Both the position numbers and the translations under genes were made by a program. The notes under the pieces were generated by a model. The model did no database searches. It saw only the letters and a program-made list of their open reading frames with translations, and had not been told where the DNA came from. From Veillonella parvula (lineage in GTDB: Bacteria > Bacillota > Negativicutes > Veillonellales > Veillonellaceae), in contig NZ_LR778174.1 of assembly GCF_902810435.1 (NCBI RefSeq), forward strand, positions 979,501 through 1,043,500: a stretch of 64,000 nt of DNA, given 5' to 3'. The stretch's first letter is position 1. Every line of letters starts with the position of its first letter. This document shows positions 9,828 to 19,892 of this stretch, in pieces.

Positions 9828-10013
9828 ATGCCAATTATTCATGTAGAGCTCGTCGAAGGGCGTACAAAAGAACAAAAGAAACAATTAGGTGAAGCAATTA
9901 CAAAGGCTGCGGTTGATATCGTAAATGTTCCTGCTGATGCAGTAAAAGTTATCTTCGTAGATATGAAAAAAGACGATTATATGGAAGGCGGCATTTTGCG
10001 GTCTGAACGCTAA
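9828..10013 (+). CDS. 4-oxalocrotonate tautomerase family protein
   Basis: This is a 61-residue protein starting MPIIHVELVEGRT. After removal of Met it exposes Pro1, the catalytic base of the tautomerase superfamily. The length fits the single-domain hexameric 4-OT/YwhB type. The start at 9828 follows GGAGG; an upstream ATG at 9756 overlaps the predicted promoter and would mask the N-terminal proline. It is monocistronic, with a promoter before it and a strong hairpin after it. The physiological substrate cannot be told, since most members outside aromatic catabolism have none assigned. Confidence 0.88.
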   Translation: MPIIHVELVEGRTKEQKKQLGEAITKAAVDIVNVPADAVKVIFVDMKKDDYMEGGILRSER

Positions 10014-10014
10014 G

Positions 10015-11544
<1,530 letters not shown>

Positions 11545-11559
11545 TAATGGAGTATTACA

Positions 11560-12282
11560 TTGAATAAACGTATTTCTGTTTTATCTGTGCCTATCGATTG
11601 TGTCACAATGGATGAGGCAGTCCAACGTATTTTACAATTAACTGAACAGCCGGGGCTACATTTAGTAGCAACGGCTAATGCAGAAATGGTTATGTTGGCT
11701 AATGAAAATCCTACATTGCACTCCATATTGAATAATGCTAGTCTCGTCGTTCCCGATGGGGCTGGCATTTTGTGGGCTGCAGAGCGTCAAGGAGAACATG
11801 TGCCTGAACGCGTAACAGGTGTAGACGTAACTATGGAATTGTTTAAAGTTGCGGCGACTCATCAAATTCCTGTATACTGCTTGGGGGCGGCACCTGGTGT
11901 TGCTCAACGAGCGATTGATAATATATCTGCTCAGGTAGGTGCATTAAATATAGCAGGAATTCATGACGGATTCTTTGATAGTGCAGAGGAACAAGAAATC
12001 ATTAAATCTATAGCTGAATCTAAGGCAAAATTGGTATTTGTTGCCTTAGGTGTGCCAAAGCAAGAACAATGGATTGCAGAAAAGTTGAGTCACCTCGATG
12101 GCGTAGTTGCCATTGGAATTGGTGGTTCCTTTGATGTCTTGGCAGGTAATATTCCTCGGGCCCCAGAATGGATGCAACGAAATCGACTTGAATGGTTGTA
12201 TCGATTATATTTAGAACCTCAACGGATTGGCCGTATGTTGGCTATTCCAAAGTTTATGTGGACCGTTATTAGAAATAAATAG
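11560..12282 (+). CDS. WecG/TagA/CpsF family glycosyltransferase
   Basis: This 240-residue GT26 enzyme is of the TagA/WecG type. Members transfer N-acetylmannosamine or ManNAcA to lipid-linked GlcNAc at the inner face of the membrane. Typical segments are NAEMVMLANENP, PDGAGILWAA and FVALGVPKQEQWI. A TTG at 11560 is chosen because it gives the family's usual N terminus (NKRISVLSVPIDCVTMDEAV); the next in-frame ATG would cut this off. A diderm without teichoic acid would use it for LPS or another envelope polymer. This role is inferred, as are links to psd and pssA downstream. Confidence 0.82.
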   Translation: MNKRISVLSVPIDCVTMDEAVQRILQLTEQPGLHLVATANAEMVMLANENPTLHSILNNASLVVPDGAGILWAAERQGEHVPERVTGVDVTMELFKVAATHQIPVYCLGAAPGVAQRAIDNISAQVGALNIAGIHDGFFDSAEEQEIIKSIAESKAKLVFVALGVPKQEQWIAEKLSHLDGVVAIGIGGSFDVLAGNIPRAPEWMQRNRLEWLYRLYLEPQRIGRMLAIPKFMWTVIRNK

Positions 12283-12296
12283 AGGAGTGTTGAATC

Positions 12297-12938
12297 GTGC
12301 CTACAGGACCAATAATTAAGGAAGGGTTTCCTCTGATAGGAGCTATGCTCATTATCACTGTGGTGTTAGGATATTTAGGACATTATGTAATTGCGATTAT
12401 TTCATTTATTCTGGCATTATTTTTCGTTAATTTCTTTAGAAATCCTAAACGTGTAATCCCTCAAGATCCAGATTTGATTTTATCCCCAGCGGACGGTAAA
12501 ATCATGGATATTTCTGATGTATACGAAGATATTTACTTACATAAAGAGTGTAAAAAAGTAACTATTTTCTTATCTGTTTTTGACGTGCATGCTAATCGTG
12601 CGCCTATTGATGGTAAAATTACGTACCGTCACTATACGATGGGTAGTTTCCTACCAGCATTCAAAGATGATGTAGGTTTTGAAAATGAACGTCATACTAT
12701 TTGTATTGAAAATGATCGTACTTCCGTATTAGTAACGCAAATTGCGGGCCTTTTAGCAAGACGTATCGTATCTTGGACAGACCTAGATAGTGTACTTGAA
12801 CGCGGTCAGTTGTACGGGATGATTAAGTTCGGTTCCTGTACTGAGCTCTATATGGATAAGAATGTAGAGTTGTTCGTGGAAAAAGGTCAACATATTACAG
12901 GTGGTGATACTGTTATCGGGAGGTTACGACATGAATAA
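12297..12938 (+). CDS. psd: Phosphatidylserine decarboxylase proenzyme
   Basis: This enzyme converts phosphatidylserine to phosphatidylethanolamine. It is the short bacterial type (213 residues) with N-terminal hydrophobic segments (about 10-50). The self-cleavage site is in MIKFGSCTEL: the serine after the glycine, Ser180, would become the pyruvoyl group. SPADGKIMDI and the DVHANRAPIDG motif are also characteristic. It starts with GTG after GAGGAG, and its end overlaps pssA by 8 bp, so the pair is coupled. Confidence 0.92.
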   Translation: MPTGPIIKEGFPLIGAMLIITVVLGYLGHYVIAIISFILALFFVNFFRNPKRVIPQDPDLILSPADGKIMDISDVYEDIYLHKECKKVTIFLSVFDVHANRAPIDGKITYRHYTMGSFLPAFKDDVGFENERHTICIENDRTSVLVTQIAGLLARRIVSWTDLDSVLERGQLYGMIKFGSCTELYMDKNVELFVEKGQHITGGDTVIGRLRHE

Positions 12939-13602
12939 ATCTATTATTCCAAATTTATTTACTAGTGCAAACTTAGCATTTGGTGTTCTTGGTATTACGT
13001 TGTCTGCTACTAATAATACATTCTGCGCAGCCATATGTATATTATTGTCTTTAGTAGCAGATGGGTTAGATGGGCGCGTAGCAAGAGCTTTAAATGTTGC
13101 AGGACCAATGGGCCGGGAACTTGATTCTCTGTCTGATGTAGTGGGATTTGGTGTAGCGCCTGCCTATATGCTTTATATGAAAGAATTAAATGGTTTAGGA
13201 TGGATTGCATATGTGCCATTATTAGCTTTTGCAGTGCTTGGTGCATTTCGTTTAGCGCGATTTAATATTAAAACTGACGAAGTTCATGGCTATTTTGAAG
13301 GTTTACCAATTCCAGCCGCTGGATGTTTAGCGGCGACTTACGTATTGTGTGGCGTATCGGTACCTCAATTTGTGTTGGTAGTTTGTATGATTGGTATAGG
13401 TCTCCTTATGGTTAGTGAAGTTAAATATCCCGATTTTAAAGGTAAAAGTGAGATTTATATCAATAAACTTTCTATTGTACTCACAGCCATATTTGTTATA
13501 GCTTGTCTCGTGTATGATTGGCATACATGGGCCGTTATGATTTTTGCTGGCTATGTAATGTTTGGGCTTATTAACGGGGCTTTAAATATAGTACGTAAAT
13601 AG
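12931..13602 (+). CDS. pssA: CDP-diacylglycerol-serine O-phosphatidyltransferase
   Basis: This 223-residue integral membrane enzyme makes phosphatidylserine, the substrate of Psd. The CDP-alcohol phosphatidyltransferase signature is complete: DGRVARALNVAGPMGRELD, then SLSD, which gives the DG-x2-AR-x8-G-x3-D-x3-D pattern. Several hydrophobic helices follow. The ATG at 12931 has GGGAGG upstream and lies inside the end of psd. Confidence 0.93.
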   Translation: MNKSIIPNLFTSANLAFGVLGITLSATNNTFCAAICILLSLVADGLDGRVARALNVAGPMGRELDSLSDVVGFGVAPAYMLYMKELNGLGWIAYVPLLAFAVLGAFRLARFNIKTDEVHGYFEGLPIPAAGCLAATYVLCGVSVPQFVLVVCMIGIGLLMVSEVKYPDFKGKSEIYINKLSIVLTAIFVIACLVYDWHTWAVMIFAGYVMFGLINGALNIVRK

Positions 13603-13621
13603 ATGTGTGGAGGAGAATAGT

Positions 13622-14884
13622 ATGAATTACCTACTGGATCTATTACTGATTCCTATGCAGGTAATAATCGTAATTTATACGGTTTATTATTTTATACTCG
13701 CTGTCGTAGGTATGTGGCGATCGCGAGTACATAAAAATTATACCCCTAAAAATTCCTTTGCCATCGTTGTATGCGCTCATAATGAGGAAGCTGTTGTTGG
13801 TGAGTTAGTTAAAAACTTACGTGGCCTAGATTATCCAGATGATCTGTACGATATTTTTGTAGTTGCCGATAACTGTACAGATAAGACTGCGGAAGTAGCA
13901 AGTGCTGCTGGCGCTAATGTACATGTACGTGAAAATAAACAAGAAATAGGCAAAGGTTATGCCATGGGGTGGATGTTTGATCGGGTAGAACAAATGGATC
14001 GGAAATATGATGCATTCCTGATTTTTGATGCCGATAATTTAGTACATCCTCAATTTATGTTAGAAATGAATGATCATCTTGAAAAAGGTGAGTCTGTAAT
14101 TCAAGGTTACTTGAACTCTAAAAATCCAACTGACTCTTGGGTAGCCGGTACGTTCTCCATAGCCTTTTGGATGGTTAACCATATGTGGCATTTAGCAAAA
14201 TATCGTCTTGGATTATCTACGGCCTTAGGTGGTACAGGCATGTGTATTCGTACATCTATTATTCGCGAATACGGTTGGGATTGCAATAGCTTAACCGAAG
14301 ATATGGAATTTTCCATGAAACTATTGACTCATGGTATCCGTACTTGTTGGGGGCATGATGCTATCGTATACGATGAAAAGGTTACGACTATGATGGCTTC
14401 TTGCAGACAACGTTTACGATGGGCTCAGGGGCAATTTGACTGTGCGGGTCGATATATTCCTAAATTATTTGCTATTGGTATCAAAACAGGGAATATTATG
14501 ATTTTGGATGGTATATTCCAAGTGAGTCAACCTTATTTCTTATTGTTGACAACCGTATACTTGGTGTTATCCTACATCAATGCGTATACTCCAATTTATA
14601 CAAATATTTTGTATCAAATTATGCCTATGTCTGTATGGACAATTATAGGTGTTGGTCAATATCTATTCCCATTAATTGTATTGTTGAAAATCAAGGTACC
14701 ACCAAAGATTTGGTTCTATTATTTACTATATCCATTATTTGTTTATTCTTGGATTCCAGTAAATATTTTAGGGTGGTTCCGCCGTCATAATAAGGTATGG
14801 TCTCATACAGTCCATACGAGAGCTGTGGGCTTAGATGATGTTAAATTAACACGTATGGGCAATATGAATAAGAATGAAAAATAG
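13622..14884 (+). CDS. Processive-type family 2 membrane glycosyltransferase
   Basis: This 420-residue protein has one N-terminal membrane segment, a cytoplasmic GT2 domain and about three C-terminal membrane segments. The catalytic signatures are VVCAHNEEAVV, IFDADNLV (DxD), TEDMEFSMKL (ED) and QRLRWAQGQ, the QxxRW motif of processive synthases such as cellulose or hyaluronan synthase. The ATG at 13622 sits after GGAGGAG; a GTG at 13607 overlaps that ribosome site. It lies in tandem between pssA and surE. The polymer or lipid it makes is unknown; a glycolipid or exopolysaccharide are the two options the context allows. Confidence 0.8.
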   Translation: MNYLLDLLLIPMQVIIVIYTVYYFILAVVGMWRSRVHKNYTPKNSFAIVVCAHNEEAVVGELVKNLRGLDYPDDLYDIFVVADNCTDKTAEVASAAGANVHVRENKQEIGKGYAMGWMFDRVEQMDRKYDAFLIFDADNLVHPQFMLEMNDHLEKGESVIQGYLNSKNPTDSWVAGTFSIAFWMVNHMWHLAKYRLGLSTALGGTGMCIRTSIIREYGWDCNSLTEDMEFSMKLLTHGIRTCWGHDAIVYDEKVTTMMASCRQRLRWAQGQFDCAGRYIPKLFAIGIKTGNIMILDGIFQVSQPYFLLLTTVYLVLSYINAYTPIYTNILYQIMPMSVWTIIGVGQYLFPLIVLLKIKVPPKIWFYYLLYPLFVYSWIPVNILGWFRRHNKVWSHTVHTRAVGLDDVKLTRMGNMNKNEK

Positions 14885-14901
14885 AATCTGTAGGAGTGAC
14901 T

Positions 14902-15663
14902 ATGCATATTTTAATGTGTAATGACGATGGCATTTTAGCAGATGGTTTACGTCATCTTGCATCGTATTTAAGTCAATATTATAGAATTACCGTTGTAGCA
15001 CCTGCTAATGAGCAAAGTGCTAAATCCCATGCATTGACGACCGAGGTTCCATTGAAATTAGATGCTTGCAATGGCGAGGATGAAAATCCTCGCCTTTATG
15101 CTCTAACGGGAACGCCGTCCGATTGCATGAAGTTCGGTCTCAGTTATTTATTGGCTGATGATATGCCAGATCTTGTAATTTCTGGAATTAATCATGGATT
15201 TAATTTAGGCTCTGATGTATTGTATTCCGGCACTGTTTCGGCAGCTATGGAAAGTGGTTTTTACGGTATTCCCGGTTTAGCATTATCTGTTGAGAGATAT
15301 TCTGTTGAACGGGGAGACGAGATGCATCCATTTATACATGAATTGATTGAGAAAATTTATGTGGCGGGTCAGTTTAGCGGTTTACTAAATGTGAACTTCC
15401 CATTACGTGGCACATGTGATTGGGATCATTTTAAAATGGTGAGCCAAGGCTTACAAACCTACAGTAATATTATCGAAGCTCGCATTAATTCAAGAGGACA
15501 GGATTATTATTGGTTAGCTGGCGAGCTAGACTATGGTGCTGAAAGTGTTCCTACAGATGTAGAATTTGCCCGTAAAGGCTATATTACAGGTGTCGCACTT
15601 ACATGGAAACAACAATGTGATACGGATATGAAAAGGGTTCAAAATATTTTAGATGAAATATAA
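14902..15663 (+). CDS. surE: 5'-nucleotidase SurE
   Basis: SurE removes phosphate from nucleoside 5'- and 3'-monophosphates. The metal-binding N terminus MCNDDGILADGL is intact, and the motifs TGTPSDCMKFG and SGINHGFNLGSDVLYSGTVS are conserved. The protein is 253 residues from the ATG at 14902, which follows TAGGAG; the GTG at 14896 would overlap that ribosome site. It ends the psd-pssA-GT2-surE run. Confidence 0.93.
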   Translation: MHILMCNDDGILADGLRHLASYLSQYYRITVVAPANEQSAKSHALTTEVPLKLDACNGEDENPRLYALTGTPSDCMKFGLSYLLADDMPDLVISGINHGFNLGSDVLYSGTVSAAMESGFYGIPGLALSVERYSVERGDEMHPFIHELIEKIYVAGQFSGLLNVNFPLRGTCDWDHFKMVSQGLQTYSNIIEARINSRGQDYYWLAGELDYGAESVPTDVEFARKGYITGVALTWKQQCDTDMKRVQNILDEI

Positions 15664-15671
15664 AAAATATG

Positions 15672-15700
15672 TTGACATTGCTTAGGGATGTCTGTATAAT
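15672..15700 (+). promoter_or_regulatory. Consensus promoter of tRNA-Leu
   Basis: TTGACA (15672-15677) and TATAAT (15695-15700) both match the sigma-70 consensus exactly, with a 17-bp spacer. The tRNA begins 18 bp further on. Confidence 0.88.
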
Positions 15701-15717
15701 AACAAATGTTCCGATAC

Positions 15718-15801
15718 GCCGGAGTGGCGGAATGGCAGACGCACTTGACTCAAAATCAAGCGGGTAACACCGTGTGGGTTCAAGTCCCACCTCCGGCACC
15801 A
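15718..15801 (+). tRNA. tRNA-Leu (anticodon CAA)
   Basis: The acceptor arms GCCGGAG (15718-15724) and CTCCGGC (15791-15797) pair fully, followed by A and an encoded CCA. The anticodon stem CTTGA/TCAAG encloses the loop CTCAAAA, so the anticodon is CAA, reading UUG. A long variable arm (CGGGTAACACCGT) marks it as class II, and GTTCAAGTC is the T loop. It has its own consensus promoter and terminator. Confidence 0.95.
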
Positions 15802-15806
15802 ACATT

Positions 15807-15840
15807 AGGCGGTAAGACTTTTGTCTTACCGCCTATTTTT
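15807..15840 (+). terminator. Terminator after tRNA-Leu
   Basis: AGGCGGTAAGAC (15807-15818) pairs with GTCTTACCGCCT (15823-15834), followed by ATTTTTA. Confidence 0.9.
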
Positions 15841-15895
15841 ATATTTATAAATTTATATACTATAATATACATTATTAATTTCATGAGGTGACAGT

Positions 15896-16687
15896 ATGGA
15901 TCAAGGTGTAATTGATTATATTACAAATATCTTTGATATTCCTAAACTTACTCAACAGGTTAGCGCTGTACAGATGCCATTGCCATTATCTCGCTTGGCA
16001 GAAATACCATTAGATGGATCTGTAAATCAGTGCCAAGGATTTTGTTATAATTCCAAAAAAGACGTTTTTGCTTTAGCTTGTATTAATTCAGATAATACGA
16101 AGCAAATTATTTATGAAATTAATCCAAAAACTTTTACTGTTGTTGCAAAATATGAGTATAGTTATAAAAGTTTATTAGGTCATATGAATACCTTAACTTA
16201 TAATTCTGTCAATAATCGTTACTATACAACAAATGCTGTTGTAAATGGATATAACCTTACTCCTATTGAAGCGGATAGCATGATTGTTGAAGCACCGATT
16301 AAACTAAAAGAGAAAGTTTTTAATTTTGCATATGATAAAGTACGCAATGAATATGTATCAATTGTGCCTTTAACAAACTCTGAACGGACAATTAATTATT
16401 ACGACTCCAATTTTAATCGTATTCGTTCTTATAAAATTGATGCTAACCATACAAACTTAAATAATAACGGTGCTTACGCAACTAATGGAAATACTTTATT
16501 TACAACGTTGACAACCTTTGTATACGTCGATGAAGAGGGGGTTGTTAAAAATATTAGCCCTTATGCTTCTGGAATGGAAGTAGAAGACATGGATTGTCGA
16601 AATGGTCAAATGTATATGGCGGTTAATCGCAAAGGTAAAGTTGAAATTTATAGTTTGCCTAGCCTACCATTTTCGGTAAATGTCTAG
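15896..16687 (+). CDS. Unrecognised propeller-like repeat protein
   Basis: I do not recognise a family for this 263-residue protein. It shows about five degenerate repeats of 40-50 residues, each with a short hydrophobic strand followed by Tyr-Asn/Asp or similar: QGFCYNSKKD (near 50), NTLTYNSVNN (near 101), FNFAYDKVRN (near 145), GAYATNGNTL (near 194) and EDMDCRNGQM (near 232). This spacing suggests a beta-propeller. There is no signal peptide, lipobox or membrane segment, so it appears cytoplasmic. GAGGTG lies before the ATG. It sits alone between the terminated tRNA-Leu and acpS. Confidence 0.7.
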   Translation: MDQGVIDYITNIFDIPKLTQQVSAVQMPLPLSRLAEIPLDGSVNQCQGFCYNSKKDVFALACINSDNTKQIIYEINPKTFTVVAKYEYSYKSLLGHMNTLTYNSVNNRYYTTNAVVNGYNLTPIEADSMIVEAPIKLKEKVFNFAYDKVRNEYVSIVPLTNSERTINYYDSNFNRIRSYKIDANHTNLNNNGAYATNGNTLFTTLTTFVYVDEEGVVKNISPYASGMEVEDMDCRNGQMYMAVNRKGKVEIYSLPSLPFSVNV

Positions 16688-16755
16688 ATATTATTTATGT
16701 TTTAATCCCCTTTATGAGTGTATAATAATAGTATTAGGGTATTTTAGGAGCTATT

Positions 16756-17127
16756 ATGAAATTAGGGAATGATATTATAGAGATTGACCGTATACGTCAA
16801 GCTATAGAGAAATCAAGTTCATTTAAAGCGCGCGTTTATACGATTCATGAGATTGAATATTGTAAAAGTCGGAATAAAGGATGTTACGAATCCTTTGCAG
16901 GTATATATGCTGCAAAAGAGGCTTTTATTAAAGCTTTAGGCACAGGGATGAGGCATGGATCATGGCAAGATATAGAGATTTATCATGATAAATGGGGCGC
17001 ACCCTTAATTCGTTTACAAGATACTTTCAAAGATATTTACGAAACATCAGGTTATACTGATATTCATGTATCGATTAGTCATTGCAAGGATTATGCAATG
17101 AGTACAGTTATACTTGAAGGAGCATAA
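16756..17127 (+). CDS. acpS: Holo-[acyl-carrier-protein] synthase
   Basis: AcpS transfers 4'-phosphopantetheine from CoA to acyl carrier protein. The 123-residue protein shows the two family motifs: GNDIIEIDRI at the N terminus (metal-binding Asp) and FAGIYAAKEAFIKALGTGM (metal-binding Glu). It is followed within a few bases by nnrDE, the common bacterial arrangement. Confidence 0.94.
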   Translation: MKLGNDIIEIDRIRQAIEKSSSFKARVYTIHEIEYCKSRNKGCYESFAGIYAAKEAFIKALGTGMRHGSWQDIEIYHDKWGAPLIRLQDTFKDIYETSGYTDIHVSISHCKDYAMSTVILEGA

Positions 17128-17128
17128 G

Positions 17129-18706
17129 ATGAATATTTTAACTACAGAAGATGCTCGATTTATAGATCGAGAGGTTCCTAAGCAATTAGGAATCTCTTTA
17201 GAAATCCTCATGGAAAATGCTGGGCGTGGTATCGTAGATGCCTTATGGGGAGAGTACGATTTATTTTCCCTGAATAATGGCCGTTCCATAAATAGTTTTG
17301 TTTTATTCATATGTGGTACGGGTAATAATGGGGCAGATGGCCTTGTAGCGGCTCGCCATTTGATGGAGCAAGGCGTACCAGCACAAATTGTACTAGTAGG
17401 AGATATAAACAAGTGTAGTGATCTTTTTGCAGTGCAAATTGAGCGCTGCAAAGCTATGGGCTGTAGCATCGATATGTATGATGAATTCAATGATTGGTCC
17501 AACGTAGCCATCGCTGTGGAAGGCATCATGGGAACGGGCTTTACTGGAAGGTTAAAAGAGGTGACCATCGATATATTAAATGATATTGATACTATGCGTA
17601 GTCAGTATAATTTTGATTTGTGGGCTATTGATGTACCTGCAGGTTTGGATGCTACTACTGGTCATGTAACTGAAGGCACACTGACCTATGATTATACTGT
17701 TACTTTTGGAGCTATCAAACAAGGTTTGTTATTATATCCCGGAAAGGCTATAGGAGGAACCGCTGTGGTTGCTCCATTGGGTGCTCCTTGGCAGCAGGTA
17801 CTGGGTGAACGTGTTAGAACTATAACCATTGATTCTGATTTAGCAGAAAAAATTATCAACTATCGTACTCCAATGGCGCATAAAGGTGTCAATGGAAACA
17901 CTTTAATTATTGGTGGTTCAAATGATATGATAGGAGCCCCTATTTTGGCTGCTGAAGCGGCAGTTCATAGTGGTGCTGGTAAAGTAACATTAGCTGTACC
18001 CCAAATAATTAAACAGATTGTACAAAGCCGTGTCATACCTGAGGTGATGGTTACTTCCACAGAGACTAATAAAGAACTTTTTGATTGTCGCCAAGTTGTT
18101 GCTATGGGACCTGGTTTAGGTCGCACCCGTGAAATCTGTAATTTAGTGGAGCATATCTTAGATGCTTACGAAGGAGCATTAGTACTAGATGCTGATGCTT
18201 TGTATGCATTGGGACATGTTGGTTGTGTTAATAAAGATGCTTTGCGAGATGGTGATATTGAGTTTGCATATACAGTGGAAAAAGAACTTCCATATTGTGT
18301 CATGACACCGCATTTAGGTGAATTTAGTAGACTTATTGATTTACCTATTAAATGGATTGAGCGTCATTATATCATGTTGGCTAGAGAATTTGCTAAGGCT
18401 CATCAAGTTACTCTTGTACTAAAAGGAATTCCTTCAATTGTGGCATTACCTGATGGAACAGTGTATGTAAATACTATTGGTAATGCGGGCATGGGTACTG
18501 GCGGTATGGGAGATGTACTGACTGGTGTAATTGCTGGTTTTATAAGTCAGGGTTATTCACTACAAGATAGTGCTGTTCTCGGTGTATATGTACATAGTCG
18601 TAGTGCAGATATTCTGAATGAAACAAAGAGTTGGGGTTATACTCCGAGTGATGTCAGTGCTTCTTTAGGCTTCGTGGTTAGTGAATTATTGGGAGATTAT
18701 GAATGA
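17129..18706 (+). CDS. nnrDE: Bifunctional NAD(P)H-hydrate epimerase / ADP-dependent hydrate dehydratase
   Basis: This is a two-domain metabolite repair enzyme that restores NAD(P)H from its hydrated forms. The N-terminal YjeF domain (about 1-215) is the epimerase, with CGTGNNGADGLVAARHL. The C-terminal ribokinase-like domain (about 235-525) is the ADP-dependent dehydratase, with GPGLGRTREI, MTPHLGEFSRL and GNAGMGTGGMGDVLTG. The ATG at 17129 is used because AAGGAG lies 7 bases upstream; a TTG at 17114 inside acpS would overlap that site. Its stop overlaps the next start as ATGA. Confidence 0.93.
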   Translation: MNILTTEDARFIDREVPKQLGISLEILMENAGRGIVDALWGEYDLFSLNNGRSINSFVLFICGTGNNGADGLVAARHLMEQGVPAQIVLVGDINKCSDLFAVQIERCKAMGCSIDMYDEFNDWSNVAIAVEGIMGTGFTGRLKEVTIDILNDIDTMRSQYNFDLWAIDVPAGLDATTGHVTEGTLTYDYTVTFGAIKQGLLLYPGKAIGGTAVVAPLGAPWQQVLGERVRTITIDSDLAEKIINYRTPMAHKGVNGNTLIIGGSNDMIGAPILAAEAAVHSGAGKVTLAVPQIIKQIVQSRVIPEVMVTSTETNKELFDCRQVVAMGPGLGRTREICNLVEHILDAYEGALVLDADALYALGHVGCVNKDALRDGDIEFAYTVEKELPYCVMTPHLGEFSRLIDLPIKWIERHYIMLAREFAKAHQVTLVLKGIPSIVALPDGTVYVNTIGNAGMGTGGMGDVLTGVIAGFISQGYSLQDSAVLGVYVHSRSADILNETKSWGYTPSDVSASLGFVVSELLGDYE

Positions 18707-19647
18707 CAAATAGAATACAACGCTTTATAGCTTTCTTGTTGGTATTATGTATTCCTATCTTTGCCATTGCAGGATGCACAAATAATGATGTAGCAAACGC
18801 AGCAAATCAAGCAACTACTAACGCTAATGGGGCTTACTCGATCGATACTAAAACGACTACCCCTGAAGGTAATCTAGATGTATATATGCTAGATATTGGT
18901 CAGGGGGATGCTATATTACTTAAGGTAGGCGATGAGTATAGCATGATCGATACTGGTGACATAGAACATCGTGAAAATATTGTAGCTCAACTTAAAACTA
19001 TGGGGGTAACAAAGCTGAAAAATATTATTATCACGCATCCTCATGCTGATCATATGGGTGGTTTCTATGCTATTGCAAAGGCTATGCCTATTGAAAATGT
19101 ATATGATGATGGTATTGCCGTTGATAATAATATGTACAAAACTTATGAAAAGTGGATTGAGAAAAATAAAATTCAACGAACTACTTTGAGAAGTGGAGAT
19201 GTAGTTGATTTTGGACATGGTGCTGTATTCATAGTATATGCTCCTTGGATTGAACCTTTAACTGATAAAAAAGGGGAGACAGATCTTAATAATAATTCTA
19301 TTGTAGGTAAATTAATCTTCGGTAAATTCTCTATGCTCTTCACGGGTGATGCTGAATGGCAAGAAGAGAAAAAACTTATAAAAGAGCAGAATTCCAGATT
19401 GTTTGCTCGTATTCTTAAGGTAGGTCATCACGGTTCTCGTACAAGTAGCTCTGAAGATTTTTTGAAATCTATTAAGCCTGAAAGTGCATTAATTTCAAAT
19501 GGCATGTATAATAAGTATGGTCATCCTCACGATGTGACATTACGTCGCTTGCAGGAAAATAATATTGCTATTTACCGTACAGATACGATGGGACGTATTC
19601 ATATTAGTACGGATGGGAATGAATGGCAAATTACAACTGAACGTTAG
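18703..19647 (+). CDS. ComEC-like metallo-beta-lactamase-fold lipoprotein
   Basis: This 314-residue protein has a lipoprotein signal ending IAGC, so it should be anchored outside the cytoplasmic membrane. The rest resembles the C-terminal metallo-beta-lactamase domain of the DNA uptake channel ComEC: YMLDIGQGDAILLKVG, the metal motif ITHPHADHMGG (HxHxDH), FTGDAEWQEE and VGHHGSRTSSSEDFL. It lacks the membrane channel of ComEC. A phosphodiesterase or nuclease activity is plausible but unproven. It is translationally coupled to nnrDE. Confidence 0.85.
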   Translation: MTNRIQRFIAFLLVLCIPIFAIAGCTNNDVANAANQATTNANGAYSIDTKTTTPEGNLDVYMLDIGQGDAILLKVGDEYSMIDTGDIEHRENIVAQLKTMGVTKLKNIIITHPHADHMGGFYAIAKAMPIENVYDDGIAVDNNMYKTYEKWIEKNKIQRTTLRSGDVVDFGHGAVFIVYAPWIEPLTDKKGETDLNNNSIVGKLIFGKFSMLFTGDAEWQEEKKLIKEQNSRLFARILKVGHHGSRTSSSEDFLKSIKPESALISNGMYNKYGHPHDVTLRRLQENNIAIYRTDTMGRIHISTDGNEWQITTER

Positions 19648-19809
19648 TTTTGATTACTTATACAAAAAATTATTTTTATGAAACTGTTTTTTGTGTATTC
19701 TGTATAAGGTCTTTATATAGTAATATGTGTAATCGGCATACTAATCTTCATGTTTGTATGAAATAATCTATTTATAATCTAACATTAGTTTATGGATAGA
19801 TTGGAACGA

Positions 19810-19847
19810 TGAGATTTTGATAGATAAAAATATCATCGACTCATCTC
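19810..19847 (+). other. Imperfect hairpin in the amidase leader
   Basis: GATGAG and CTCATC enclose a second arm pair TTGATA/TATCA in the 246-bp gap before the amidase gene. No T run follows, so it is not a clear terminator. No other element is evident in the gap. Confidence 0.35.
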
Positions 19848-19892
19848 TATGGTTTGGACACTATGTATGTCAGTTAGATTGGAGTGAATGTA

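Noticed and set aside
12834-12836. Psd has GSC where many enzymes have GST or GSS at the cleavage site.
   Set aside because: The serine needed for the pyruvoyl group is present; the next residue varies in the short bacterial type.
15706-15891. An open reading frame of 61 codons across tRNA-Leu.
   Set aside because: It is read straight through the tRNA and its terminator, has no ribosome site, and its composition reflects the tRNA.
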